Source: Plantactinospora sp039889035
Lineage (GTDB): Bacteria > Actinomycetota > Actinomycetes > Mycobacteriales > Micromonosporaceae
Assembly: GCA_039889035.1 (NCBI GenBank)
Contig: JBDQQY010000001.1
Span: 248,001-312,000 of the forward strand
Length of the DNA: 64,000 bases
Direction: 5' to 3'
Shown here: one piece after another, positions 25,424-34,245 of the stretch
Position numbering within the stretch: the stretch's first letter is position 1
Layout: each line of letters begins with the position of its first letter
Notes under the pieces: model-generated
Seen by the model: only the letters and a program-made list of their open reading frames with translations
Database searches by the model: none
Told to the model about the DNA's origin: nothing
Program-made: the position numbers and the translations under genes

Positions 25424-25790
25424 CGATCCGTCATTCGCCGTACCTAACCGGGATGACGGATCTCACCGCCACCACCTGCGCCGGAGCGGGGAAGCAGGGC
25501 AATCCGCCCAGCACACCGATCCCGTCGCTACCATCACCTCACCACGAGTGACGAGCGGGAACGGCGACAGGTCCCGCCCCGGGGCGAACCGGCCCGTTCT
25601 CAGGAAGCGACCGCCCGCCGGGGCCCGCCCGGCGAGGCGGACGGGGAGCGCAACGTGCGCGCGGAAATCGCCACGATGTCGGAACCGGATCCACCCGGAT
25701 GACCGAGCGGCTTCACGCCGTCGTCAAGGCCAACGCGCCGAGCCGGTCACCGGAACTCCGGTACCGACGAGGCCAGCGTCTACGCCCGGC
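25424..25790. other. Non-coding gap between the iron operon and the type VII locus
   Basis: About 370 bases with no reading frame that combines a plausible start, codon use and family resemblance. The part next to the iron box should contain the remaining promoter elements of the siderophore operon. I see no strong hairpin here. Confidence 0.4.
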
Positions 25791-26822
25791 TCAGTCGTCC
25801 GGGCCGAGGATCGACGGTGGCGCGTCGGCCTCACCGCTCCAGTCCAGCTTCCCGTCGGCGGACCACGCGGTGCCCTCACCGGCCAACCGCGGATCGGTGA
25901 TCGGGTAGCCCTCGGCGGGCCGCCCGGCGAGACCGGCGGCACCCGCCGCACCCATCATCGGCACCGCTCCCGTCCCCGCCGCCGCGCCCGTGGTCGTGCC
26001 CGGGCTCGCGCCGCCGGAGCCGGGTCGCCCCTCGGCACCGGCCGTCCGGGTGATCAGGTGGTTGCCGAGCCCGGCCAGGGCCGGCCCGGCCCCGCTCAGC
26101 GAACTGGTGGGCTGGGCGGCTGACGGCGACGAGGCGGCGGCCAGCGTGCCGGCTCCCGGCGCGTCGCCGAACCCCCCGGCACCGGCGAGCGCGGTGGTGG
26201 CGGCCGGCAGCTCCGGCGCGATCGGCGACGGCTCGGGAAGCGTCACCGCCGCAGGCAGGTCGAGGTCGACGAGTCCGCCGACCACCGGCAGGTCGCTCGG
26301 CTCGACCGGGATCGTCGCCGGCCAGCTCCGGTGATCGGTAACCGCGTACTCGGCGGCCAGCCGGGCCACCTGGGCCGAGACCCGTTCCCGGGCCTTGGCG
26401 CGCTCCTCCTCGGAGAGCGTGTGGCCGAGCACCGGGGAGAACTCGTCGTAGCGTGCCTGGGCCAGCTCGGGCCGGTCCGCCTCGGCCTGGCGCTGCGCCT
26501 CGGCGAGCGAGCCGGACATCACGGTGAGCCCGCTGCGCATCGCCGCCGCCTCCTCGGCCAGTTTCCCGGCGAAACTGATGATCAGGCCCAACCGGTACTG
26601 GAACTCCCGGCTGCCCGGCCCCGTCCAGGTGGGCAGCATCCGGGTGAGGTCGTCGTGCAGCCCGGTCGCGATCGACCCGATTGTCCCCTCCACGGTGTGC
26701 CAGGTGTCGGCGATGCTGTCCACCTGCGCCGGCAGGCCGGCCATCAGCAGCCGGTAGAGCTCCTCGTGGGTCTGCTGCCGGTAGCGCTCGTGGTACTCGT
26801 CAACCATCGCGTCGGCCACCAT
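25791..26822 (-). CDS. Type VII locus protein: helical N-terminus with Gly/Ala/Pro-rich C-terminus
   Basis: ATG 26822 gives 343 residues. The first ~180 are helical and contain a W-x-G turn (TWTGPGSREF) between long helices, as in WXG100/PPE-like secreted proteins. The C-terminal half is a low-complexity Gly/Ala/Pro/Ser linker ending in an acidic tail (PPSILGPDD). The layout resembles EspB/EspK-type substrates, but sequence identity is not evident. It overlaps the end of the 122-residue helical gene by 23 bases and diverges from eccC. I infer a secreted or secretion-associated role. Confidence 0.6.
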   Translation of the reverse strand: MVADAMVDEYHERYRQQTHEELYRLLMAGLPAQVDSIADTWHTVEGTIGSIATGLHDDLTRMLPTWTGPGSREFQYRLGLIISFAGKLAEEAAAMRSGLTVMSGSLAEAQRQAEADRPELAQARYDEFSPVLGHTLSEEERAKARERVSAQVARLAAEYAVTDHRSWPATIPVEPSDLPVVGGLVDLDLPAAVTLPEPSPIAPELPAATTALAGAGGFGDAPGAGTLAAASSPSAAQPTSSLSGAGPALAGLGNHLITRTAGAEGRPGSGGASPGTTTGAAAGTGAVPMMGAAGAAGLAGRPAEGYPITDPRLAGEGTAWSADGKLDWSGEADAPPSILGPDD

Positions 26823-27168
26823 GCAGTGCCTCACTCACCGCGCCGAGGGCGCCTGCGATCTGTCGGGCGTTCGTGCTGCTGAGTTCGTCGACGGTCCGGT
26901 AACTCTCGATGATCCGGGTGGTGGCCGCCTGTGCCACCGTCAACGCGGTGACGAGGCGGCGCAGCCGGGCGACGTACTCGTCGTGCAGGTCCTGGTGCCG
27001 GTCGGCGGTCTTCTGCGCATCGTGGAACCCGCCCAGCGCCGGCCGGTCACTGCCCGGCGCGGTGGTGAGTGCGGTCAGCGCGGCGAACGCCGCCTCGAGC
27101 CGAGGCTGGAGGCTGCGCTGGAAGTCTTGCAGCGACAGGAGATTGACGGCGAACTCATCGGCGGCCAT
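26800..27168 (-). CDS. Small helical type VII-associated protein with a YxxxD motif
   Basis: ATG 27168, preceded by GGAAGG, gives 122 residues. The protein is all-helical with two long helices. Near the C-terminus SYRTVDELSS contains Tyr-x-x-x-Asp, the general type VII export signal, followed by another short helix. It is encoded divergently from eccC and overlaps the next gene on its strand. The arrangement suggests a heterodimer of this protein with the 343-residue partner, as in PE/PPE or EsxA/B pairs. Confidence 0.6.
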   Translation of the reverse strand: MAADEFAVNLLSLQDFQRSLQPRLEAAFAALTALTTAPGSDRPALGGFHDAQKTADRHQDLHDEYVARLRRLVTALTVAQAATTRIIESYRTVDELSSTNARQIAGALGAVSEALHGGRRDG

Positions 27169-27245
27169 CGCAACCTTCCAAGCGCCGAGACGGGTGACGG
27201 CAAGTGTAGTCAACGATGCATAGGGTGTCGGGCTGCTCTGACGGA

Positions 27246-27251
27246 TAGTAT
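27246..27251 (+). promoter_or_regulatory. -10 element of eccC, probably leaderless transcript
   Basis: TAGTAT (27246-27251) is a good -10 hexamer and lies 8 bases before the GTG start of eccC. There is no ribosome-binding site in that space. A transcript beginning at or next to the GTG would be leaderless, common in actinobacteria. Confidence 0.4.
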
Positions 27252-27259
27252 CCCGGTTC

Positions 27260-30200
27260 GTGGAGGTCACCGAGGCCCAGTCTCGCCTTCCGGGCGCCCG
27301 CGAGGGCGCGGCAGGCACCGTCCTGTTCCGCCGACCGCCCCGCCAGCCGTCGCCGCCGCTGCCCCGGGGGGAACTCGCCCTGGAGTCGCCTCCGGAGCTG
27401 TCGGAGCCGTTGCCCCGCAGCCTCCTCCAGGTGATGATGCTGGTCCCCATGGTGGCCGGGGTCGCCGCGATGGCCATCCTCTACTCCGGACGGGGCGGCG
27501 GCGTGCTCACGTACGTCGTCGGCGGCCTGTTCGGACTCTCCATGCTGGGCATGGCGGCCACCTCGATGGGGAGCGGCCACGGCAACAGCCGGGCCGAAGT
27601 GGACGCGCAGCGCCGTGACTACCTGCGCTACCTGACCCAGGCCCGGCGCAAGGCGCGCAACGCGGCCGCGCAGCAGCGGACCGCGCTGCTGTGGCGGCAT
27701 CCGGCCCCGAGCGCGCTCTGGTCGGTCTGCGCCTCCCGACGGATGTGGGAGCGGCGCAGCACCGACGACGACTTCGCCGAGATACGGGTGGCGACCGGGA
27801 CCCAGAAGCTGTCGGTGACGATCAAACCGCCCGACACCAGGCCGGTCGAGGACCTCGAACCGCTTACCGCGATCGCACTGCGCCGCTTCGTCCGGGCCCA
27901 GTCCGTGGTCCCGGACCTGCCGTTGGCGATCCAGCTCCGCTCGTTCAGTCGGCTGTTGCTGCGCGGCGACCGCGATCCGGTACTCGGCCTGGCCCGGGCG
28001 CTGCTCTGCCAGCTCGCCACCTTCCACTCGCCGGACGACGTCCGGATCGCGGTGGTGATCGCGCCGGAGCGGCGGCCGGACTGGGACTGGGTCAAGTGGC
28101 TGCCGCACGCCCAGGACGACCGGGTCACCGACGGCGCCGGTGCGACCAGGCTGGTCTTCGAGTCGGCGACCGCGCTGGAGGAGGCGTTCCGCGACGAGTT
28201 CACCGTCCGGCCGCGACACTCGCCGGACGCCCGGCCGCTGACCACCGCCGCGCACCTGCTGGTCGTACTCGACGGCGGCGAGGTGCCGGCGACCTCACAG
28301 TTGCACGGTGCGGGCGTACTCGGCAGCACCGTGCTGGACCTGTCCGGGATGGTGCCCCGGGACGCCGGCCGCTGGCTGCTCTGCCTCGACGTCACCCCCG
28401 ACACGCTCTCGACCGACCGGGGCGACCGGAGCATGACACTGGGCGTACCGGACCGGCTCGGCGTCGAGCAGGCCACCGGGCTGGCCCGGCAGCTCGCCCC
28501 GCACCGGCTCTCCCGGCACGTCGAGACCGAGGAGGCGACGGCCCGGGTCACCGAGCTGCCCGAGCTGCTCGGCTTCGGCGACGCCGGCGCGGTCGACCCG
28601 GCCCGGAGCTGGCGGCCCCGCCCGGACCGGGAGCGGCTGCGGATCCCGCTCGGCATCGGCGTGGACGGCTCGGTGGTGGAGCTGGACTTCAAGGAGGCTG
28701 CCCAGGACGGCATGGGTCCGCACGGGCTGATCATCGGTGCCACCGGCTCCGGCAAGAGCGAGCTGCTGCGCACCATCGTCGTCTCGCTCGCCGTCACGCA
28801 CTCCTCCGAGGAGCTCAACCTCGTCCTGGTGGACTTCAAGGGCGGCGCCACCTTCGCCTCGCTGGACGTGCTGCCGCACACCAGCGCGGTGATCACCAAC
28901 CTGGCCGAGGAACTGGCCATGGTGGACCGGATGGAGGACGCCGTCGCGGGCGAGCTGGTCCGCCGGCAGGAGCTGCTGCGGGCCGCCGGCAACTACGTCT
29001 CCCGGTACGAGTACGAGAAGGCGCGCCGGGCCGGTGAACCGCTCGCCCCGCTGCCCAGCCTCCTGATCATCTGCGACGAGTTCAGCGAGCTGCTGGCCGC
29101 CAAGCCGGACTTCATCGACCTCTTCGTGACGATCGGCCGGCTCGGCCGTTCGCTCGGCGTGCACCTGCTGCTGGCCAGCCAGCGGCTGGAGGAGGGGCGG
29201 CTGCGCGGGCTGGACACCCACCTGTCGTACCGGATCGGGCTGCGCACCTTCTCGGCGATGGAAAGCCGGGTGGTGCTCGGCGTGCCCGACGCGTACGAGC
29301 TGCCGAACGCGCCCGGGCACGGCTACCTGAAGGCCGGCACGCTGACCATGCTGCGCTTCCGGGCCGCGTACGTCTCCGGGCCGTACCGGACCGCCACCGC
29401 GACCGGCCCGCTGCCCCAGGCCCTGGTACGCCGACGGATCATGCCGTACGGCACCGTGCACGTGCCCGTCCCGCCCGAACTGTCGGCGGTACCGGACGAT
29501 CCGGCCGAGCCGATCGGAAGCCCGACCGACGCCGGCCGGCAGACCACCATGCTCGACGTGATCGTGGACCGGCTGCGCCAGGGCCCACCGGCGCACCAGG
29601 TGTGGCTGCCCCCGCTGGACGTGGCGCCGAGCCTCGACGCGCTGCTCGGCGAGCCGGTCGTGGACGAGCACCGTGGCCTGGTCACCGCCACCTGGCCCGG
29701 CGTCGGGCGGCTGGTCGTGCCGGTCGGCATCGAGGACCGCCCGTACGAGCAGCGCCGCGACCCGCTCCTGGTGGACCTGGCCGGGGCCGGTGGCAACGTG
29801 GTGATCGTCGGCGGGCCACGGACCGGCAAGAGCACCCTGCTGCGCGCGATGCTCTGCGCGCTGGCGCTCACCCACAGCCCGCGCGAGGTGCAGTTCCTCT
29901 GCCTCGACTTCGGCGGCGGCACGCTGCGCTCTCTGGAGGGGCTGCCGCACCTGTCCGGGGTGGCGGTGCGCCGCAACCACGAGGCGATCCGCCGCACCGT
30001 GGCCGAGGTGAGCGTCCTGCTGGACGAGCGGGAGGCGCGCTTCGCCGAGCTCGGCGTCGAGTCGATCGACGCGTACCGGGCGCTGCGGGCCAGCGGTGAG
30101 ATCACCGACGACCCGTTCGGGGACGTCTTCCTGGTCGTCGACGGCTGGGGCACCGTACGGGAGGAGTTCGAGCAGCAGGAGGAGATCATCACCCGGCTCG

Positions 30201-31267
30201 CCGCCCGCTGTCTCGGGTTCGGCATCCACGTGGTGCTCACCGCCACCCGCTGGTCGGAGATCCGCTACAACGTCCGGGAACTCTTCGGCACCCGGCTCGA
30301 ACTGCGGCTGGGTGACCCGAGCGACTCCGAGATCGACCGGCGCGCCGCGGCGAACGTACCCGAGAACACCCCCGGGCGGGGCGTCACCCGCGACAAGCTC
30401 CAGTTCCTGGCCGCAGTGCCCCGGATCGACGGCCGTGCCGGCGCCGCCGACCTGCCGGCCGGCGCCGCCGACCTGGTGGCGCGGGTCCGGGCCGGCTGGC
30501 GGCACGAGCCGGCGCCGAAGGTACGGCTGCTGCCCCGGATGCTGCCCGCGGCGCAGCTACACGACGTCGCGGGGCCGGGCATCCCGATCGGCCTGAACGA
30601 GACCTATCTCGCCCCGGTGCACCTGGCGTTCGACACCGAGCCGCACCTGATCGTCTTCGGTGACGCGCAGTGCGGCAAGACGAACCTGCTCCGGCTGATC
30701 GCCCGGACCATCGTGGCGCGGCACCCGCCAGGCGAGGCGAAGCTGGTCATCGTCGACTACCGGCGTACCCTGCTCGGCGCGGTCGAGGGCGAGCACCTGC
30801 TCGACTACACGCCGTCGGCGCAGACCACGACGGCGATGGTGGGCGGAATCGCACAGGCGATGGCCGCCCGGCTGCCCGGCCCGGACGTGACCACCGAACA
30901 GCTCCGCAACCGTTCCTGGTGGCAGGGGCCGGAGATCTACCTGCTGGTCGACGACTACGACATGGTCGCTACCAGCAGCGGAAACCCGCTGGACGGGCTG
31001 GTGGATCTGCTGTCGCCGGCCCGGGACATCGGGCTGCACCTGGTCCTGGCCCGCCGGTGCGGCGGCGCCGGGCGGGCGCTGTACGAGCCGGTGCTGCAAC
31101 AGCTCACCGACCTGAACACGCCGGGGCTGCTGATGTCCGGCAACCCCGACGAGGGCGCCGTGCTCGGGCACGTCCGGCCCAGCCAGCAGCCACCCGGTCG
31201 GGGGACCCTGATCCGGCGCAGCGACGGGGCGAACCTGGTGCAGACGGCGTGGCTCGATCCACAGTGA
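27260..31267 (+). CDS. eccC: Type VII secretion ATPase EccC
   Basis: The 1335-residue protein is a full-length, unsplit EccC. Two membrane helices (about 55-105) precede three FtsK/SpoIIIE-type ATPase domains. Their P-loops are GATGSGKSELLR near 493, GGPRTGKSTLLR near 851 and GDAQCGKTNLLR near 1134. A Walker B is seen in LLIICDEFSEL near 600. EccC is the motor that recognises WXG100 substrates through its last ATPase domain. The GTG start is the likely 5' end of the transcript. The WXG100 genes follow immediately downstream. Confidence 0.95.
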   Translation: MEVTEAQSRLPGAREGAAGTVLFRRPPRQPSPPLPRGELALESPPELSEPLPRSLLQVMMLVPMVAGVAAMAILYSGRGGGVLTYVVGGLFGLSMLGMAATSMGSGHGNSRAEVDAQRRDYLRYLTQARRKARNAAAQQRTALLWRHPAPSALWSVCASRRMWERRSTDDDFAEIRVATGTQKLSVTIKPPDTRPVEDLEPLTAIALRRFVRAQSVVPDLPLAIQLRSFSRLLLRGDRDPVLGLARALLCQLATFHSPDDVRIAVVIAPERRPDWDWVKWLPHAQDDRVTDGAGATRLVFESATALEEAFRDEFTVRPRHSPDARPLTTAAHLLVVLDGGEVPATSQLHGAGVLGSTVLDLSGMVPRDAGRWLLCLDVTPDTLSTDRGDRSMTLGVPDRLGVEQATGLARQLAPHRLSRHVETEEATARVTELPELLGFGDAGAVDPARSWRPRPDRERLRIPLGIGVDGSVVELDFKEAAQDGMGPHGLIIGATGSGKSELLRTIVVSLAVTHSSEELNLVLVDFKGGATFASLDVLPHTSAVITNLAEELAMVDRMEDAVAGELVRRQELLRAAGNYVSRYEYEKARRAGEPLAPLPSLLIICDEFSELLAAKPDFIDLFVTIGRLGRSLGVHLLLASQRLEEGRLRGLDTHLSYRIGLRTFSAMESRVVLGVPDAYELPNAPGHGYLKAGTLTMLRFRAAYVSGPYRTATATGPLPQALVRRRIMPYGTVHVPVPPELSAVPDDPAEPIGSPTDAGRQTTMLDVIVDRLRQGPPAHQVWLPPLDVAPSLDALLGEPVVDEHRGLVTATWPGVGRLVVPVGIEDRPYEQRRDPLLVDLAGAGGNVVIVGGPRTGKSTLLRAMLCALALTHSPREVQFLCLDFGGGTLRSLEGLPHLSGVAVRRNHEAIRRTVAEVSVLLDEREARFAELGVESIDAYRALRASGEITDDPFGDVFLVVDGWGTVREEFEQQEEIITRLAARCLGFGIHVVLTATRWSEIRYNVRELFGTRLELRLGDPSDSEIDRRAAANVPENTPGRGVTRDKLQFLAAVPRIDGRAGAADLPAGAADLVARVRAGWRHEPAPKVRLLPRMLPAAQLHDVAGPGIPIGLNETYLAPVHLAFDTEPHLIVFGDAQCGKTNLLRLIARTIVARHPPGEAKLVIVDYRRTLLGAVEGEHLLDYTPSAQTTTAMVGGIAQAMAARLPGPDVTTEQLRNRSWWQGPEIYLLVDDYDMVATSSGNPLDGLVDLLSPARDIGLHLVLARRCGGAGRALYEPVLQQLTDLNTPGLLMSGNPDEGAVLGHVRPSQQPPGRGTLIRRSDGANLVQTAWLDPQ

Positions 31268-31432
31268 ACGGCGCCGGCCGCGGGTGGCCTGACCGGCCGG
31301 AAGCCCGAGGTGTCACCGGTCCGGCAGCCGACCTGCGGGCGGTGTGGTGGGAGGCGACCATCGGCTACCCTGGCCGGATAGAGACGCCGGTGAGTCTGGC
31401 GTCCCGCCTCTGCCTAGTCTCCGGAGGGTAGC

Positions 31433-31753
31433 GTGGCACAGACATTCACCCACGAAGAAGGTAACGCCCAGCGCGCTGCGCAGCTCGTCGACCATGCCCG
31501 TGGCGTCATCAACTTCCAGGTCAAGAACATCGAACTCGCGGTGCAACAGCTCAAGTCGCGCGGCTGGGAGGGCGAGGCAGCGACCAAGTTCTACACCGTG
31601 GCCACCGAGATGGTCGACGGGGCCCGCCGGCTGCAGGCCAAGATGGACGAGATGCGGGTCGGCCTGGAGGACGTCAACCGGACCTACGCCGAGGCGAACG
31701 ACGCGATGTCCGCCTCGGTCAACACGATCAACGTCTACAACATCACCACCTAG
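31433..31753 (+). CDS. WXG100-family (ESAT-6-like) secreted protein
   Basis: The 106-residue protein is a helical hairpin with Trp45-Glu46-Gly47 in the turn (SRGWEGEAATKF), the WXG100 signature. The C-terminal helix ends in YAEANDAMS, which lacks the exact YxxxD/E signal because Asn is at the fourth position after Tyr. The GTG start has GGAGGGTAGC in front. It is followed by a second WXG100-like gene, so the two products probably form a heterodimer exported by EccC. Confidence 0.9.
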   Translation: MAQTFTHEEGNAQRAAQLVDHARGVINFQVKNIELAVQQLKSRGWEGEAATKFYTVATEMVDGARRLQAKMDEMRVGLEDVNRTYAEANDAMSASVNTINVYNITT

Positions 31754-31784
31754 TCCTGCCTGACCGGTCCACGCGGAGGAAGCC

Positions 31785-32081
31785 ATGAGCAACGAGATCC
31801 GGATGGTCCACGGTGAGGCAGAGGCCGCGGCCATGAAGCTCAAGAAGCACGGCATCAACATCGAGGTCACCACCAAGAACTTCGTCGCCGATATCGCGAA
31901 GATCCCGTGGGACAGCGACGCCCGGGCCGAGTTCGAGGTCTGGAAGGGCCAGATGGAGCAGTTGTGGAACGAGTTCCACCAGGTGGTGCTGAAGGCCGGT
32001 ACGGTCGTCGCGGAAGCGAGCAAGTCGCTGAAGGAGGCCGACCGCCGAGCGGCGGAGGTGATGGGCCAGAGCGGCCGCTGA
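31785..32081 (+). CDS. Second WXG100-family protein
   Basis: The 98-residue protein has two helices separated by IPWDSDARAEF, where the motif is Trp42-Asp43-Ser44 instead of W-x-G. The start ATG follows GCGGAGGAAGCC. It is the likely dimer partner of the preceding WXG100 protein. It lacks any YxxxD/E motif. A strong hairpin terminator follows. Confidence 0.86.
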   Translation: MSNEIRMVHGEAEAAAMKLKKHGINIEVTTKNFVADIAKIPWDSDARAEFEVWKGQMEQLWNEFHQVVLKAGTVVAEASKSLKEADRRAAEVMGQSGR

Positions 32082-32106
32082 GCCGCCGGGCAACTGTGTG
32101 TCGGTG

Positions 32107-32141
32107 AAGTAGCCGGGAGCGGTGTCACCTCCCGGCTACTT
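32107..32141 (+). terminator. Terminator after the WXG100 pair
   Basis: AAGTAGCCGGGAG and CTCCCGGCTACTT form a perfect 13-bp stem with a 9-base loop, 26 bases after the stop codon. The stem is followed by TCC rather than a long T-run. It is one of the clearest terminators in the window. Confidence 0.75.
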
Positions 32142-32178
32142 TCCTGTGTACGGCGCTCTCGGCCGCTGACGCGTCGCC

Positions 32179-32255
32179 GCGTCGAGGCGCGCCCGGTCGG
32201 CACGTCGAGGCCCGCTGGCGCGTCGAGGCGCGCCCGGCCGCCGCGTCGAGGGCGG
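32179..32255. repeat. Short GC-rich imperfect repeat array
   Basis: The octamer CGTCGAGG occurs four times, at 32180, 32203, 32221 and 32244, with spacings of 23, 18 and 23 bases. The 18-mer GCGTCGAGGCGCGCCCGG is present twice exactly, at 32179 and 32220, 41 bases apart. The array lies between the WXG100 terminator and the 3' end of the convergent gene. Confidence 0.6.
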
Positions 32256-32267
32256 CGCCGGCCATTG

Positions 32268-33347
32268 TCAGCCGATGACTCCGTCGGGCGCGTCGCCGGA
32301 GGTCCACGCCTCGTCGTCCTCGACCAGCCAGCTCGCGCTCTCGTGCTCGCCGGACTCCCCCGCCGCACCGCCGTGGCCGGCGAAGCCACCGACGCCCATC
32401 ATGGCGGCGCCGGCCGCCGCCCGGCCGGCTCCGGCCGCACCGGCGCCGCCGGCAGTACCTGTCCCGGCCATGCCGACCCCGGCGACGCCGCCCTGCATGG
32501 TCACGGCGGGGTTGCCGGCGGCCGACGCTCCGCTCAGGCCCAGCGCGGCGCCACCGACTCCGACGGCGCCCGCACCGCCGAGCGGACCACCGGCACCGCC
32601 CGCGCCAGCCAGGGCGGTCGCGCCCGGCAGGTCGTCGATCCCGGCACCGAGACCCGGCCCGCCGCCCACGGGCAACGGTGTCGGAGCCGGGCCGATCGGG
32701 GCGCCGTCGACCGGCGTCGGGATGCTCGGTGTCGGCAGCGGCGGTGGCGGCGGCACCTCGGGGAGGCTGGGCAGCGAGGTGGTGTTCGCGTCGGACTGCT
32801 TGGTGAACAGACTGGTGAGGTAGTCGGTCGCCAGTTTCACCAGCGCAGCGGTGAGCTGGGCGTCCAAAGTCGACGCCTGGGTGGTGGTGGCGGCGATCTG
32901 CGCCGTGTACTGCGCCGCCCGCATCTCGTACATCGCCCACCTGGCCGCGCCGCCGTGTGACCAGGTCGCCTTGCAGTACGCCCGCTGCGCGGCGCTCGGC
33001 GTCACCTGCCCGGTCGGCAGCACCTGGTAGCCACCGGCGGTGGCGCTGGCGACGATCGCGTCGAGCTGGGTCTTGGTGGCCTGCAACTGGGCGCTGCCGG
33101 TGTTGGTGGTCAGCATCGCCTGCGTGACCGTGCCGGTGACCTGCTGCAGCGCGTTCAGCGCGATGGTCCGGCGATCCTGCTGTGCGGTGCCGGTCGCACC
33201 GACGAGGTTCGGCAGAGTGGCGGCGGTACCGAAACTGGTCCCGGCGTTCGTCATGTTGTTGACGAGAGCCTGGACGACCGGGCCGAGCAGTGCCTGCACC
33301 ACCCCCGGGTCGGACAGTTTCAGGCCCATGAAGCTGACCGCGCCCAT
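32268..33347 (-). CDS. Type VII locus protein with Pro-rich and Gly/Ala-rich C-terminus
   Basis: The 359-residue protein has a helical N-terminal ~190 residues (MGAVSFMGLKLSDPG onward) and then a polyproline stretch (PEVPPPPPLPTPSIP). A Gly/Ala-rich low-complexity region with an acidic end follows (EDDEAWTSGDAPDG). No enzyme motif is visible. Its start overlaps the stop of the upstream 125-residue gene (TGATG), so the two are co-translated. The layout parallels the pair at 25791-27168, which suggests two sets of substrate-like gene pairs at this locus. Function is inferred only from context. Confidence 0.6.
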   Translation of the reverse strand: MGAVSFMGLKLSDPGVVQALLGPVVQALVNNMTNAGTSFGTAATLPNLVGATGTAQQDRRTIALNALQQVTGTVTQAMLTTNTGSAQLQATKTQLDAIVASATAGGYQVLPTGQVTPSAAQRAYCKATWSHGGAARWAMYEMRAAQYTAQIAATTTQASTLDAQLTAALVKLATDYLTSLFTKQSDANTTSLPSLPEVPPPPPLPTPSIPTPVDGAPIGPAPTPLPVGGGPGLGAGIDDLPGATALAGAGGAGGPLGGAGAVGVGGAALGLSGASAAGNPAVTMQGGVAGVGMAGTGTAGGAGAAGAGRAAAGAAMMGVGGFAGHGGAAGESGEHESASWLVEDDEAWTSGDAPDGVIG

Positions 33348-33724
33348 CACGCCACCCCCGGCCCCGGCGGCATCCGGTCGTCGAAGTGCAGCGTGGCCGC
33401 CCGCTGCCGCTGTTGCAGGTCGACCTCCTCGAAGTGCTGCGCCGCCTGCCGGACCTGCACCGCCTGGGTGTCGAGTTCGTCGGCGACGGCCTTCATCGCC
33501 GCCGAGACGGCAACGGTGAAGAACTGCGCCATCGTGGCGAAGCTGGGCAGACCCGCGTTGCCCGCCACCGTGCTGGTGACCGCGCCGGTGACCGGGCTGA
33601 AAAAGCGGAGGTACTCCTGGGCCAGGCTCGCGATCTGGTTGGCCGCCGCCCGCATCTCCGGCAGTTGCGCCCGGAACTCCGGTGCGCCGGCGGAAGTGGA
33701 ACCGTCCGGAATGCTCAACGCCAT
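33347..33724 (-). CDS. Small helical type VII-associated protein
   Basis: ATG 33724, with TGGGAGG directly upstream, gives 125 residues. It is all-helical: a long helix (EFRAQLPEMRAAANQIASLA), a Gly/Val-rich turn, then a second long helix (AAMKAVADELDTQAVQVRQA). This hairpin form resembles WXG100-like proteins, although the W-x-G turn itself is missing. The stop overlaps the start of the Pro-rich gene. It is the likely dimer partner of that protein. Confidence 0.6.
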   Translation of the reverse strand: MALSIPDGSTSAGAPEFRAQLPEMRAAANQIASLAQEYLRFFSPVTGAVTSTVAGNAGLPSFATMAQFFTVAVSAAMKAVADELDTQAVQVRQAAQHFEEVDLQQRQRAATLHFDDRMPPGPGVA

Positions 33725-33775
33725 CCTCCCAGTTTGTCGCTTCTGCCTGGCACGGAGGAACATCGAGTCGGTCTT

Positions 33776-33790
33776 CGTAAAATATAGTGC
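33776..33790. promoter_or_regulatory. AT-rich divergent promoter element
   Basis: The sequence CGTAAAATATAGTGC is a rare AT-rich island between divergent genes. TATAGT (plus strand) and TATATT (minus strand) are both acceptable -10 elements. It probably serves both the helical/Pro-rich pair and the YbaB pair. Confidence 0.4.
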
Positions 33791-33825
33791 CTGCCGGGCC
33801 AAGTCCCAATGCTGCGGAGGTGGCG

Positions 33826-34245
33826 ATGCCGACGGACGATCCGCCCGACCAGCCCACCGCCGCGCCGGCCGGACTGGCCGCGCTGGAGGCGTCGATCGCC
33901 CGGACGGAGGCGCGCTGGCAGCGGCTACTGGCCGACACCTACCAGGGCACCGACCCGGCCCGGCTCGTCACCTCGGTCGTCGACGGCCAGGGCGTCGTGG
34001 TCAGGGTGACGTTCGCGAAGACGATCGCCCGGCACGACCCGTCGGTGGTCGAGGAGGCGGTCCTGGCCTCGGTCGCCGCCGCCCAGCAGCGGCTCGGCGA
34101 CGCGCTCGCCGAGGTCGCCGCAGAGGTGCTGCCGCCGGTCCCGGGTCCGGCCGGGGGGCGTACCGGCGCGGACGGCTGGCGTGGCCCGGGACCCGCCGAC
34201 GGGCCGGAACCGATCGGCGGAGTACTGGGAAGGGATGACCGGTGA
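33826..34245 (+). CDS. YbaB/EbfC-family (EspL-like) protein 1
   Basis: The 139-residue protein has the YbaB layout: a first helix with WQRLLADTYQGTDP, a beta segment (LVTSVVDGQGVVVRVTF), then a second helix (VVEEAVLASVAAAQQRL). A disordered Pro/Gly-rich tail follows. In mycobacterial ESX-1 the YbaB homologue EspL supports substrate stability. GGAGGTGGCG precedes the ATG. The stop overlaps the start of the next YbaB-like gene (GTGA), so a heterodimer is likely. Confidence 0.65.
   Translation: MPTDDPPDQPTAAPAGLAALEASIARTEARWQRLLADTYQGTDPARLVTSVVDGQGVVVRVTFAKTIARHDPSVVEEAVLASVAAAQQRLGDALAEVAAEVLPPVPGPAGGRTGADGWRGPGPADGPEPIGGVLGRDDR

Noticed and set aside
22660..25551. A 963-codon open frame on the plus strand across the siderophore importer genes
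   Set aside because: It is antisense to four well-supported minus-strand genes. Its composition (Gln/Arg/Gly/Pro-rich, no domain) is the usual shadow of a high-GC coding strand.
28295..30505. A 736-codon minus-strand frame opposite eccC
   Set aside because: It is antisense to the EccC ATPase domains, with no recognisable motif.
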